A model generated the notes under the pieces. That model was not told the DNA's origin, made no database searches, and saw only the letters and a list, made by a program, of their open reading frames with translations. This document shows, piece by piece, positions 1-9,592 of a DNA stretch of 64,000 nt; position 1 is the first letter of the stretch; each line of letters opens with the position of its first letter. This DNA comes from Dasypus novemcinctus (lineage: Eukaryota; Chordata; Mammalia; Cingulata; Dasypodidae): positions 111,898,432-111,962,431 of the forward strand of contig NC_080685.1 in the NCBI RefSeq assembly GCF_030445035.2, in the 5' to 3' direction. The position numbers were made by a program, and so were the translations under genes.

Positions 1-189
1 GGCCCTTGACATAGACTGACAGATGTCTGTGGAAATGGCGCCTGCTTCTGCTGGGAAGCCTGCATTCATAAATATGTTCTTTGTAACATCAGTAGTTAAG
101 AGGACCTGGTACAGTTTTTTGTTTATTTGAGATATATGGACTGGCTCAACCACTGTTGGCTTTGGCATTTGTTTGCTTTGTTGTTGGTT

Positions 190-281
190 TGTTTTTGTTT
201 TTAGAAAGCACGGGAGCCAAACCTGGGACCTCCCACGTAGGAAGGACGGCTCCAGGGCTTGAGCCACATCCGCTCCCCCTG
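190..281 (-). repeat. Short DAS-type SINE
   Basis: A tRNA-like head reads on the minus strand. In plus orientation it ends with the antisense of the B-box stretch and a 'gagccacatccgc' terminus, and begins with a T-rich run that is the reversed A-tail. It lies head-to-tail with the longer SINE that starts at 283. The tRNA-like region is short and has no long body, as in the simple DAS monomers. Confidence 0.75.
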
Positions 282-282
282 G

Positions 283-838
283 TACCTTTTTTCCCTCCCT
301 TCCCCCTTCCCTGCTCTGTTGTTTTTGCTGTGTGTCCATTCACTGTGTGATCTTCTGTCTCTGTTTCTCTTTTGTCTTCTCTTCTAGGATTCACTGGGAT
401 TCGATCCTGGATCTCTGATGTGGAGAGAGGTTCCCTGTCAATTGCGCCACCTCAGTTCCTAGTCTCTGCTGTGCATCACCTTGACTCTCCCCTTCGTCTC
501 TCTTTTGTTGCGTCATCATCTTGCTGCGTGACTCACTTGCGTGGGCACTGGCTCACTGCGTTGGCACTCGGCTTGCTGTGTGGATGCTCAGCTCGCCACA
601 TGGGCACTCGGCTTGCCACAGGCACTCTGCTTGCTGCGCGGGCACTTGGCTCACCACATGAGCACTCAGCTCGCTGCATGGGCACTCAGCTTGCCACGCG
701 GGCACCGACATGGGCACAGGCTCACTGTGCAGGCACACTTTCTCTTCTTCTTTTTCACTAGGAGGCCCCAGGGATTGAACCCAGGTCCTCCCATATGATA
801 GGCGGAAGCCCTATCCCTTGAGCCACATCTGTTTCCGC
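283..838 (-). repeat. Long DAS-type SINE with internal 20-bp tandem repeats
   Basis: This minus-strand SINE has two tRNA-like modules, at about 395-455 and 765-835. Each contains an antisense B-box like 'ggattcgatcc' or 'gggattgaaccc'. Between them, about 540-738 holds roughly ten degenerate units of about 20 bp built on 'gggcactcggcttgccaca'. The open frames here (such as 372-761) translate this array and are not genes. A related layout occurs at 61413-61900. Confidence 0.75.
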
Positions 839-870
839 CTGGGAATGAGTCTCTTTCTGAGGTTTCTTCT

Positions 871-1319
871 TATTTAAAAAAAATTTTTAGTTTATTTATT
901 TATATTAAAGTTAATAGATCACAAAGAACGTTACATTAAAAAACATAAGAGGTTCCCATATAACCCACTCCCTACTCCCACCCCCATCATTTTTGTCAAT
1001 TGTATTTTTTTGAAGATATATACATCTCAAAAAATGTCACATTCAAAAACATAAGAAGTTCCCGTATACCTCCCACCGCCCCACCCCACTCCTCCCATGC
1101 CAACAACCTCCCCCATCATTGTGGCACACTCATCAAACTCAGTGAACACATTTTGGGGTACTGCTGCACCACATGGATTATAGTTTACCCTGTAGTTCAC
1201 GCTCCCCCAGTACATTCAGTGGGTTCTGGCAGGATATGTAAAGTCAGCATCTGACCCTGCAGTATCATTAAGGCAACTCAAAATCCCAAAAATGCTCCCA
1301 CATCACATCTCTTCTTCCC
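871..1319 (-). mobile_element. XR retroposon, 5'-truncated copy
   Basis: This matches the 3' end of the long element at 3719-6265 in reverse orientation: a T-rich start, then 'acattaaaaaacataagaggttcccatata', a C-rich tract and the phrase around 'accacatggattatag'. A 15-bp direct repeat, 'tctgaggtttcttct', flanks it at 856-870 and 1320-1334. That is a target-site duplication, so this is an LINE-1-type insertion. The XR 3' terminus occurs twice (about 900-985 and 1015-1090), so a shorter copy is probably nested in it. No coding function is seen. The family name XR is mine. Confidence 0.75.
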
Positions 1320-1334
1320 TCTGAGGTTTCTTCT

Positions 1335-1860
1335 AAAGGTTTCCATTTTATATCTGATTTTATAGTAGGGGCCTTTAGACCAGGTATAAGGGAAAAATGG
1401 CATCTGTTGATGGCAAGGCTGAACGACTTTGGCTACTTTTTCATAATAAGCAACACTATCAGAATGGAGACAGGGAACCACCTAATCAATTTACATGGAT
1501 TTAGTCAGTGAGCTCCCTGGATTGTGAGGGCATTGACCCTGGAGCATGTAATTTGTCCCATAAAATAGTATCTTCTTTCTTACCAATTTATGTGGGTATT
1601 TTAAGCCTACAAATAAAATCTTTCTTCTTTTTATTTGTTTTTAAGGAATCAATTTGTTGGCAGTTATTTTGTTAGTCTTGTATAAACTTGATAAAATGGG
1701 TAATGAAGTTCTTGAGTAGGTGACTGATTTGTGTAGTAGACATAGGGAAATTTCATATTTACCAAACATCAAGGAAGTTGGCAATCCATTCTTAGGCTTT
1801 TAAGATTGTTCTTCGCAACCAGGAAAGATCAGGGAAACATGTGTGGGGTGTGAGGCTCTG
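1335..1860. other. Unassigned AT-rich sequence
   Basis: I see no gene or recognisable repeat here. The reading frames are short and interrupted and the composition is ordinary AT-rich intergenic or intronic sequence. Confidence 0.4.
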
Positions 1861-1867
1861 AAAGTTT

Positions 1868-1962
1868 TGACAGAGAGAGAGAGAAGGGGTGGGGGAGGGT
1901 TGAGAAAAAGGGAGGGAGAGGGAAATAGGGAGAGGGAGGGAGGGAAGGTGAGAGAGAGAGTT
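1868..1962 (+). repeat. Purine-only GA/GGGA tract
   Basis: The plus strand is almost pure purine for about 95 bases: a GAGA run, then repeated GGGA and GGGGA blocks with several runs of three to five G. The low complexity explains the open frames on both strands. Such polypurine mirror-like tracts can form triplex or G-quadruplex structures in vitro. Any role here is unknown. Confidence 0.8.
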
Positions 1963-2379
1963 TATGAACGTATTTTTGGGGTGGGGTGGGGAGAACTGGG
2001 ATGCCTCTGTGAATATAATTTCAGTCTGCTCCAAGGGCTTAAGGAAGGGTGTGATTGCTGTTAGCAAAAATAATGGAAAGTAAACATGCGGGGGGGAGGA
2101 GAGAGGAGTGGAGGGTTTCCTTGCAGAGCAAAGAACAAAGGTGAGAGATTCCTGTTTTGGCCTGTCCTGTGCAGAGAACTGCTTCAGGAGTTGCATTTAG
2201 AGGACAGAAATAGTCATCGCTCTAAAGCCTTTGAAACACAGGCTTGCCCCCAACTTGAAGTTCAGTGTGCACAGATCCAGGTTGACAGCATAACTGGTTA
2301 CTTGTTCAGCTTTTCAAGAGAGATTTATCACGGACTTATTTTAATTTACATTTTTAGTTTTATAAACATTGATTTATAG

Positions 2380-2640
2380 AATATAACATCATTCTAGAAA
2401 GTTCAGAAAGTAGAATGAGAAAAAAAAATCACCCAATTGTTTCCCTCTAATGTAACTAGTATAATTTTTTGTAAATTTTCTTCCAGAGTTTTATCATATG
2501 CACATCTATGTTATTTCAGTTTTAATCAGTGCACACACAAATTTAAAAATTATTATTAGAGAAATTGTGAACTTACAAAACAATTATGCATCACGCACAG
2601 GATTCCCACACACCGTTCCCTGTACATACAATTTTAATTA
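2380..2640. repeat. LINE-1 3'-UTR-like remnants
   Basis: The stretch 2390-2510 resembles the old LINE-1 3' tails with 'aaaatcaccc' and 'ttttcttccag'. The stretch 2540-2635 resembles the reversed LINE-1 end that begins with a T/A-rich block and runs into 'attcccacacaccg'. Assignments are by eye and both pieces are short. Confidence 0.4.
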
Positions 2641-3440
2641 TGACTTTTTTCCTCTTAACACTGAGTCATAAGAATTTTTCATGTTGCCACAAAGTCTTTG
2701 TAGCCATACTTTCGATATTTGCTTAATGAGGAATTCCTTTAGGTAGGAATCTCCCTTAGTGCCTTTCAAAGGTGGTACTGTTTGTAAAACCAAAATGCAC
2801 ACAGGTTTTCAGGAACACAGCAATTGTGCTAAGACAGAGAGAACCACAAAAAGTTTAAATGAAGCCAGATTATCCCCTTTATTAGCAGGGAGCAGGACTG
2901 TGTAAATGAGGCCTGGAAAATCGTATATCATTTTTCTCAGGAAAGCAACAGATTCCTTAGTTCATCCATCAAGTGTCCAGCTGTGTTTCAAGATGTATTA
3001 CCAGTAATTTATTTCAGTTATAGTAAACATATTGTAACTTGGAAATGCGTTCCTCTTAGTGTGCGTTGGAGATAATTCAGGTCACTTATTCATTAGCATT
3101 CCCAGGTACGTTCAGAGCCTGGTAACAAAAGTAGGGTAAAGCTCTATGTGTAGGTTGGAGGTGAGGAGATTGAAATTCCTTTCTCCTTTGGGCTGCCTGG
3201 AGGAGCTCAATCACTTCTCCCATCTGCAAAGGACAGGCCAGAGCCATGTCATTAATACTACTTCATGCACTGACATAAATCCAATAGGACATGTAAATTT
3301 GCTACACTAGTACAGTATTTTAAACATATTGATCTGATGAGAAAGGGCAATGTAAAATCAGATGAAGTTCTTCAGATTAATTGCAAAATCAGTAATGATT
3401 CTCTTAGTCTTTTAAAACTGCTTAGTCTTAAAAACTACAA
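2641..3440. other. Unassigned sequence
   Basis: No gene, RNA gene or clear repeat is visible in these 800 bases. It could be unique intronic or intergenic sequence or a repeat too decayed to recognise. Confidence 0.4.
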
Positions 3441-3443
3441 GTG

Positions 3444-3718
3444 TTGGGAAGTGGATGTGACTCAAGTGATTGCGCTCACGCCTACCACAAGGGAGGCCCC
3501 AGATTCTGTTGGAGGAAAACATAATGAAAGATGCAACAAAGCAGGGAGCTGAAGTGGCTCAGGTGATTAGGTGCCTTCCTCTTATATGGGAGGTCCCAGG
3601 TTCATTTCCTGGTGCCTCCTAAAGAAGGCCAGCACACAACAAACAGACACAGCAAGTGTGAACAACGAGGGGATAGGGAGAAATAAATAAATAAAATAAA
3701 TCTTAAAAAAATAAAAAG
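3444..3718 (+). repeat. Dimeric DAS-type SINE
   Basis: Two tRNA-like heads lie in tandem on the plus strand, beginning near 'ggaagtggatgtgactcaagtg' at 3448 and 'gggagctgaagtggctcagg' at 3544. The second has an intact-looking B-box, 'ggttcatttcc'. An A-rich tail with 'aaataaataaataaaataaa' ends it. It sits immediately before the long XR copy. Confidence 0.8.
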
Positions 3719-5543
3719 CTACCAGGGTTGATTTTTTAATGTCTTATCACAAATGTCAGGTCAAAAAGCTATGATGCTCCTCCCCTGCCATAGCTGAACC
3801 CCTCTGTGATCCAAAACTTCTTCAAAAATGAAGTATAACATATTGCTGAATTCAATTAAGAGGAAAATGAAGTAGTAATGGTAGGTGTAAAGATTAGAAA
3901 TAGAATACATAATAAATTAGAAAAACTAAAATAAAGTAAAAAATAAATTGGGGTATTAAAAAATTGAAAAAATCATAATAAATTTTTTTTTTTGTATTTT
4001 GCCTTTCATCACTGTAATAGGTATTGCTCCCTATGCACAGGGGCAAGGCAATCTCTTCCATTTCTTCCTCAGTGTCTACATTCTTTTTTTTTTTTTTTTT
4101 TTTTTTGATGGGGGTGCATGGGTGGGAGGGAGTTCTCAAGGGCTTGCATACAGGTATATAGGTATGTTCATATGTTCACTGGGTATTGACATAATGGGTA
4201 GAGTTTCACATGACAACTGAGGGAGTACTAAGTTCCCATTCCAGGAAAATCTGTCGCACTCCCTAATGGAGCAGCAACAGTCCCCCAAGTGCAAGGACAA
4301 AGACCAGTGAAGAAGGATGGTCCAGTGATGGGCCCTTGATACTGATAACTATTCTTATGAGCCTGTGTGCCTGAAATTCCAACTTGGCCTAGAGCTGCAG
4401 GGTGCCTAAGAGTTATCTCCTGAGAGCCTCCACTTTGTTCATATGTGGCCACTCTCTAAGTCAAACTCAACATGTAAATGCATTACCTTCTCTCCTATGT
4501 GGGACATGACTCCTGGGAATGAGCCTCCCTGGCACCGAGGGATCAGCACCAGCTGATGATGCAACTAGAAAAAGACCTTGAATAAAAGGGGGAAAAGAAA
4601 CGGTAAAGACAAAGGAGTTTATATGGCTAAGAGACTTCAAAGTGAATTGGGAGGCCATCAGAGGTGTTACACTTATGCACATCTCAGCAGGATCTCAGAG
4701 ACAGGCAAAGTAGGTACAACCCCAAGTAGTGGTGCTCCTGAGGGCTACAGAGACACCCAGGTCCTATAGTCATGACAGATGGCTCTGGAGTTCAGTGCCT
4801 TGCCAGTGGAATTTGTGCTCCTGAGTGTGATGGAGCTGGACTCATATGTGACCTCTATACACATGCCTCTTCTGTCACTTTTACTGAACCTGTGGTTGGT
4901 GCTGGGGTTGATGTATGCTCGGGAGACCTGAATCTCTGAACTGACTGTGTGCCACCTAGGCCCCAAGCCTCAGCAGAGTTGCAGCACCTACTCTTTGGTT
5001 CATTGGACTTGCCCATGTCTGCTAACAGGGAGGTGGGGATGGTCAACCACCACCCAGGGAATCAAGAGAGTCTACAACTGCAAGCAGGAGAATTCCATCC
5101 ATCAGTCATATGGGATCTAAGCCCCCTCTCAAGTTAGAGGCAGAGTGGGCATTGCCATCCCAGGGTTCTCAGGATGGAGGAATAAAATATGGATTAGACT
5201 GGTCTTACTGGTATTCTACTATAAAATTATTATGACTCTAGCAATGGAAGAAACTGTATCATTGATGTGGAGACAGTGGCCACAGGAGTTGCTGAGGGCA
5301 GGGAGAGGGTAGAAGAGGAGTGATGTGGTGGCATTTCAGGACTTTGAGTTGTCTTGAATGATATTGCAGGAACAGATGCAGGACATCATATATCCTGCCA
5401 TAACCTACTGAATGGACTGGGAGAGAGTGTAAACTACAAAGTAAACTCTAATCCATGCTGTGTAGTGTGCCACACTGAGGAAAGAACTTGGTGATGTGGG
5501 AGGAGTGGGGGGTAGGGAGTGGGGTATATGGGATCCTCTTATA

Positions 5544-5544
<1 letters not shown>

Positions 5545-5582
<38 letters not shown>
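5545..5582 (+). repeat. (TG)n(TA)n microsatellite
   Basis: A run of TG dinucleotides passes directly into TA dinucleotides and then into the T-run that begins the next SINE. The Z-prone TG and unwinding-prone TA repeats adjoin a SINE integration point. Confidence 0.9.
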
Positions 5583-5953
5583 TTTTTTTTTTTTTAAAGA
5601 TTTATTTATTTCTCTCCCCCCTGTTGTCTGTTCTCTGTGTCCATTCTCTGTGTGTTCTTCTGTGTCTGCCTGTATTGTCATCAGGCAGCCCTGGGGATCT
5701 GCGTCTCTTTTTGGTGTGTACTCCTGGGAAGGCTATGCATTCACGTGGGGCAGCTCTCCTTGCACAGGGGTCACTCCTTGCATGGGGGGCACACTTACAC
5801 GGGTGCATCCCTGCATGGGCGAGCACTCCTTGCGTGCAGCAGCACTGCACATGGGCCAGCTCGCCACATGAGCCAGGAGGCCCTGGGTATCGAACCCTTG
5901 GACCTCCTATGTGGTAGGCGGATGCTCTATCTGTTGAGCCACATCTGCTTCCC
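5583..5953 (-). repeat. DAS-III-type SINE
   Basis: This near-complete minus-strand copy has the T-run and 'aaagatttatttattt' (reversed tail), the body, an antisense B-box near 5893 and the terminal 'catctgcttccc'. It interrupts the XR 3' end. The sequence 'cctcttatat' occurs at its left edge (about 5534), at its right edge (about 5955) and again after the next SINE (about 6196). Confidence 0.85.
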
Positions 5954-5959
5954 TCCTCT

Positions 5960-6194
5960 TATATATATATATATATATATTCATTCCTGGGCAGGCTGAA
6001 CTTTCTTTCGCGCTGGGCAGCTCTCCTTACGGGGCATGCTCCTTGCATGTGGGGCTCCCCTATATGGGGGACATCCCTGCGTGGCCCGGCACTCCTTGCA
6101 TGCATCAGCACTGCACATGGGCCACCTCCACACAGGTCATTGAGGTCTGTGGTTCAAACTCTGGGATGCCCTAATCACTGGGCCAAGTCCGCTT
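5960..6194 (-). repeat. Truncated DAS-III-type SINE with TA microsatellite
   Basis: A (TA)n run at 5960-5980 is followed by the DAS-III body from 'cattcctgggcaggctg' to the antisense head 'aaccactg...cgcttccc'. The A-rich tail part is missing. It is bounded by the same 'ctcttatat' repeat as its neighbour, so two integrations hit one site or the pair came from a duplication. Confidence 0.75.
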
Positions 6195-6265
6195 CCCTCT
6201 TATATTTTTTAACGTAACATCTTGTATGATCTATGTATCTTTTAAAAATTAAAAAGAATTATTTA

Positions 6266-6748
6266 AAAATAGAAAAAAATCAGAAAAAAGCTATGATATA
6301 ATTTATGAATTTTATCAGCAATGTTTGTACATCACATTCCTTAGTGATAAAATTGATTGAAATAACCTTGAAAAAAGAGATCTCATGTCATTCTTGGAGA
6401 GGATTTCAAAATCTCCAAGCCCCTCAAAAATTCTATCTAGTTCAAATGATTAGAATTAATTAATTATTCTCATATTTTATTTAGCATTATAGATTCTCCT
6501 AATTTATCACTGTGTCTTTCTAATGTTCTCAGACTGCTTGACTGAGAGAAATACGTGTCTGACGGTAACTAATGTCACATACTTGGATCTTCCTCCAATA
6601 TTCATCCTGAGAGCAGAGAGGGCAGGATGAAAGAGTAGATCAAAAGTAGTACATGGTACTGTAATTCCAGAGACACTGCCCCTCTTCTCCCAGCTACTGG
6701 AGCTTGTTGATCTCAGATTTACTGTATCACCATAATGGTTACTGAGTG
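6266..6748. other. Unassigned AT-rich sequence
   Basis: I see no gene and no confident repeat assignment. The 85-codon minus-strand frame at 6507-6764 has no recognisable domain. Confidence 0.4.
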
Positions 6749-7122
6749 TTAGGGATTGAATCATGGCCCCCGCAAGACATGTTCAAAATTGAATCCCTGG
6801 TGCTGCGGGTGGCAATTCATTTGTAAATAGGATCTTTGAACATCCTATTAAAAGGGGGCCAAATTGAATCAGTGTAGGCCTTAATCCTATATGGCTGGAG
6901 TCCCTATAAGCAAATGAGATTTATACATGGAAGTAAAAGCCACAGGAGGAGACAAATTGCCATGTGACCACCAGAAAGCTACAGACTTCAGAAAAACACG
7001 GCCTGTCAATACCTTGATTAGGAACTTATAGCTTCCAAGACTGTGGGGAAAAAAAAACAACTCCTGTTTTTAAGCTAACAAGCCTGTGGCATTTATCTTA
7101 GCAGCCCTGGCATACTAAGATA
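6749..7122 (+). mobile_element. LTR-like interspersed repeat
   Basis: The sequence starts 'tgttagggattgaatcatg', has the 'ttaatcctatatggctggagtccctataag' phrase, then 'acaccttgatt'-like and 'cttccaagactgtg' blocks, and ends near 'agcagccctggcatactaag'. This organisation is typical of an old eutherian LTR-class repeat. A related copy is at 42326-42697. The exact family and ends are uncertain, and no target duplication was found. Confidence 0.55.
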
Positions 7123-7208
7123 ACGAACAGTACTTTACTCTCTTGGTACTTCAGAACTTCTGCCTCCTCAGGGGCTGCTGCTCATTGCCTCCTCTGTTTT
7201 GTCTTTTG

Positions 7209-7591
7209 TTTTTTTTTTTAATTTTTTTTAAAAAAAGATTTATTTATTTATTTAATTCCCCCCCTCCCCTGGTTGTCTGTTCTTGGTGTCTATTTGCTGC
7301 ATCTTGTTTCTTTGTCCGCTTCTGTTGTCGTCAGCGGCACGGGAAGTGTGGGCGGCGCCATTCCTGGGCAGGCTGCACTTTCTTTTCACGCTGGGCGGCT
7401 TTCCTCACGGGTGCACTCCTTACGCGTGGGGCTCCCCCACGCGGGGGACAACCTTGCGTGGCACGGCACTCCTTGCGCGCATCAGCGCTGCGCATGGCCA
7501 GCTCCACACGGGTCAAGGAGGCCTGGGGCTTGAACCTCGGACCTCCCATATGGTAGACGGATGCCCTAACCACTGGGCCAAAGTCCGTTTC
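7209..7591 (-). repeat. DAS-III-type SINE
   Basis: This full-length minus-strand copy runs from the T-rich tail to the antisense head ending 'aaagtccgtttcc'. Near-identical direct repeats built on 'ctgttttg(t)cttttg' border it at about 7193-7208 and 7592-7606, which are the target duplications. The CG-rich body is well preserved, so it is a fairly young copy. The three overlapping frames of 86-137 codons are SINE translation. Confidence 0.88.
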
Positions 7592-7657
7592 CTGTTTTGC
7601 TTTTGGCTTCTACCAACTACTATGTATCTGAGAAGGATGATCTGATTGGTCCATTCA

Positions 7658-7662
7658 GTCAC
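7658..7662 (+). other. Target duplication of the ERVL provirus, left
   Basis: The five bases gtcac lie directly before the 5' LTR. The five bases after the 3' LTR (16435-16439) are gtcgc, a 4/5 match. Five-base duplications are usual for ERVL. Confidence 0.65.
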
Positions 7663-8091
7663 TGTGATGGTTAGGCTAATGTGTCAACTCAGCCAGGTAA
7701 TGGTGTCCAGTTTGGTCAAGAAAGCACTGGATTAATTGTAATACAAGGGCATTTATGGACTTTAATTATCAGTGAATTGATTGCATCAATTGCTGGTCAC
7801 ACCTACAATAAACTGAGGAGATTGCTGTCAGCAATGAGTGATGTCTCATCCAATCAGTTGAAGGCATTAAAAGGAGAAGTGATTTCCGCATTCAGAAAGA
7901 GAGAATTCCCATCTCTCCTTCAGCTACTCAACATCTCCACAAGGGCCTTCACCAGAGTCCCTAGCTTGCACCTGCCCTATGGAATTTGGACTTGTGCATT
8001 CCCATGGTCACATGAGAAAATTTTATAAAATCTCATACTATTTACAGATATCTCCTGTCACTTCTATTTCCCTAGAGGATCCTGACTAACA
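7663..8091 (+). mobile_element. ERVL 5' LTR (MLT2-like)
   Basis: The LTR starts 'tgtgatggttaggctaatg' and ends 'cctgactaaca'. It aligns along its whole length with the 3' LTR at 15998-16434, with about 8 differences in the first 50 positions, so the provirus is old. The conserved 'aaaaggagaagtga' stretch near 7870 is in the expected promoter part. Open frame 7681-8028 runs through the LTR and is not a gene. Confidence 0.9.
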
Positions 8092-8094
8092 GCT

Positions 8095-8109
8095 TGGTAC
8101 TGGGAGTAA
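8095..8109 (+). promoter_or_regulatory. Primer-binding-site-like sequence (tRNA-Leu type)
   Basis: Three bases after the LTR end, 'tggtactgggagtaa' resembles the complement of a tRNA-Leu 3' end, the primer used by ERVL elements. Several positions differ, as expected for an old copy. Confidence 0.6.
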
Positions 8110-8621
8110 ATCTTGAGAAACAGTATCTTAAAAATGGAATCTCTGAATTGGTTCTGGAGTTTTTGCAATTGATTCTCTATTCTGATTAGATTCAAGGGCA
8201 CTAATGACTCTCCGGTAATCAAGAGGCCACTGACAGTCCATGGCATTGGGTGGCAATAGAGATACACAAAATATCTCCTTTGGCTATGACTACTTTCATG
8301 CTTATAAGAGGCAAGGATGTGGGTGAGAGTGTTTTTAACACCTTAACAGAGTTGTGGAGTTAGAAGTTACAGTAATGTTGGCTGGCTATTCCTAAATATG
8401 CTGGATACAGTTACAAAAGAAAGAGATGAGCTTCAAATTTGCACATGAATTTAAGGGCTACATGAATGATGTGAAAGTTTGTATGTATGTTCTGAAAGAA
8501 AATCTTGTTTTGTGCAGCTGCAAACATGAGATCTCTGAAAACCTGATTCAGAGTCTCATTATTTGAATAGCAGAGTCATAATGGAAACTAAAATCTCTAC
8601 CTTGCAGGGTGTCTGCTGTTT

Positions 8622-9213
8622 TTTGTTTTTTGTTTTTTTTTTTTTAGATTTATTTTTTATTTCTCTCCCCTTGCCCCCTCGCCCCACCCATTTTCTGCTT
8701 TCTGTGTTCATTTGCTGTGTGTTCTTCTGTGTTCCACTTGTATTCTCGGCAGCACAAGGAGTCCGTGTCTCTTTTTGGTTGTGTCATCTTTTTTAAAAAA
8801 AAAAACTATTTATTTTTTATTTATTTCTCTCCCTTTCCCCACCTCCCCAGTTGTCTGCTCTCTGTGTCCATTCGCTGTGTGTTCTTTGTGACCGCTTCTA
8901 TCCTTATCAGTGGCACCGGGAATCTGTGTTTCTTTTTGTTGCATCATCTTGCTGCGTCAGCTCTTTGTGTGTGTGGCGCCATTCTTGGGTAGGCTGCACT
9001 TTCTTTCATGCTGGGCGGCTTTCCTTAGGGGGCACACTCCTTGCGTGTGAGGCTTCCTTACACGGGGGCCACCCCTGCATGGCACGGCACTCCTTGCGCG
9101 TGGCAGCGCCGCACGTGGGCCAGCTCCACACAGGTCAAGGAGGTCCGGGGTTTGAACTGCAGACCTCCCATGTGGTAGGCAGACGCCCTAACCACTGGGC
9201 CACGTCTGTTTCC
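8622..9213 (-). repeat. Two DAS-III-type SINEs in tandem, one truncated
   Basis: The first copy (8622-8790) stops at 'gtgtcatctttt', where a second T-rich tail begins (8791) and a full copy runs to 9213. The direct repeat 'tgtctgctgtt' occurs at 8611-8621 and again at about 9215-9225, one pair around both copies. The second SINE therefore probably integrated into the first, removing its head, or the pair moved as a unit. Confidence 0.85.
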
Positions 9214-9384
9214 CTGTCTGCTGTTAAAGTGAGGACATTGATTGGAACGGAGTGCAACCCTGAGGACTGGGATGGAGACATATGGGTTGATGATGATATC
9301 TGTGGGGACACTGAAGACCTAAATTCTGCTGAGACTTTGCCAAATAAACCTGTAATGTTCTGCCCTGAGGAGACAGCCACCTGG

Positions 9385-9592
9385 CCTCCTCCCTGCCTTG
9401 AGGAGAAGACCATCCAATGTCAAGCTTGTACCACCCAACCTCTAGTCTGTGCCTAGGAGTCCTACCTCCTCCCTGCCCTGAACAGAAACCACCCAATGTC
9501 CAGCCTGCGCCACCCAACCTCCAGCCTGCCCCAAGGAGTCCTGACATCCTCCCTGCCCTGAGCGATCATCTAACCTCCACCCTGCCCTGAGG
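9385..9592 (+). repeat. 80-bp tandem repeat in ERVL gag region
   Basis: The phrase '(c)ctcctccctgcc' recurs at 9385, 9465 and 9545, an exact period of 80, with about 2.6 units. Each unit encodes a proline-rich stretch in one frame, but 80 is not a multiple of 3, so successive units fall in different frames. It is either a post-integration duplication or a relic of a repeat-rich gag segment. Confidence 0.8.

Larger units (their letters stand above)
3719..6265 (+). mobile_element. XR retroposon, long copy
   Basis: This is about 1.9 kb of element plus two SINEs. It is the reverse complement, block for block, of 53830-56387: the same order of 'gtgatgaaaggcaaaac' (reversed), 'tgggacatgactcctggg', 'atggctaagagacttcaaa' and 'gaacctgtggttggtgctggg'. 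The 3' end is AT-rich and A-tailed. This copy lacks about 270 bp that the other carries at the point of its T-run near 4085. No frame is longer than about 75 codons except inside the SINEs, so it looks non-coding. It may be an LTR, a non-autonomous LINE-mobilised element or an unusual LINE 3' region; I cannot decide. The 5' limit is uncertain. Confidence 0.65.

Noticed and set aside
540-738. CRISPR-like array
   Set aside because: The units are directly adjacent, have no unique spacers, are degenerate and lie in a SINE of a mammalian genome.
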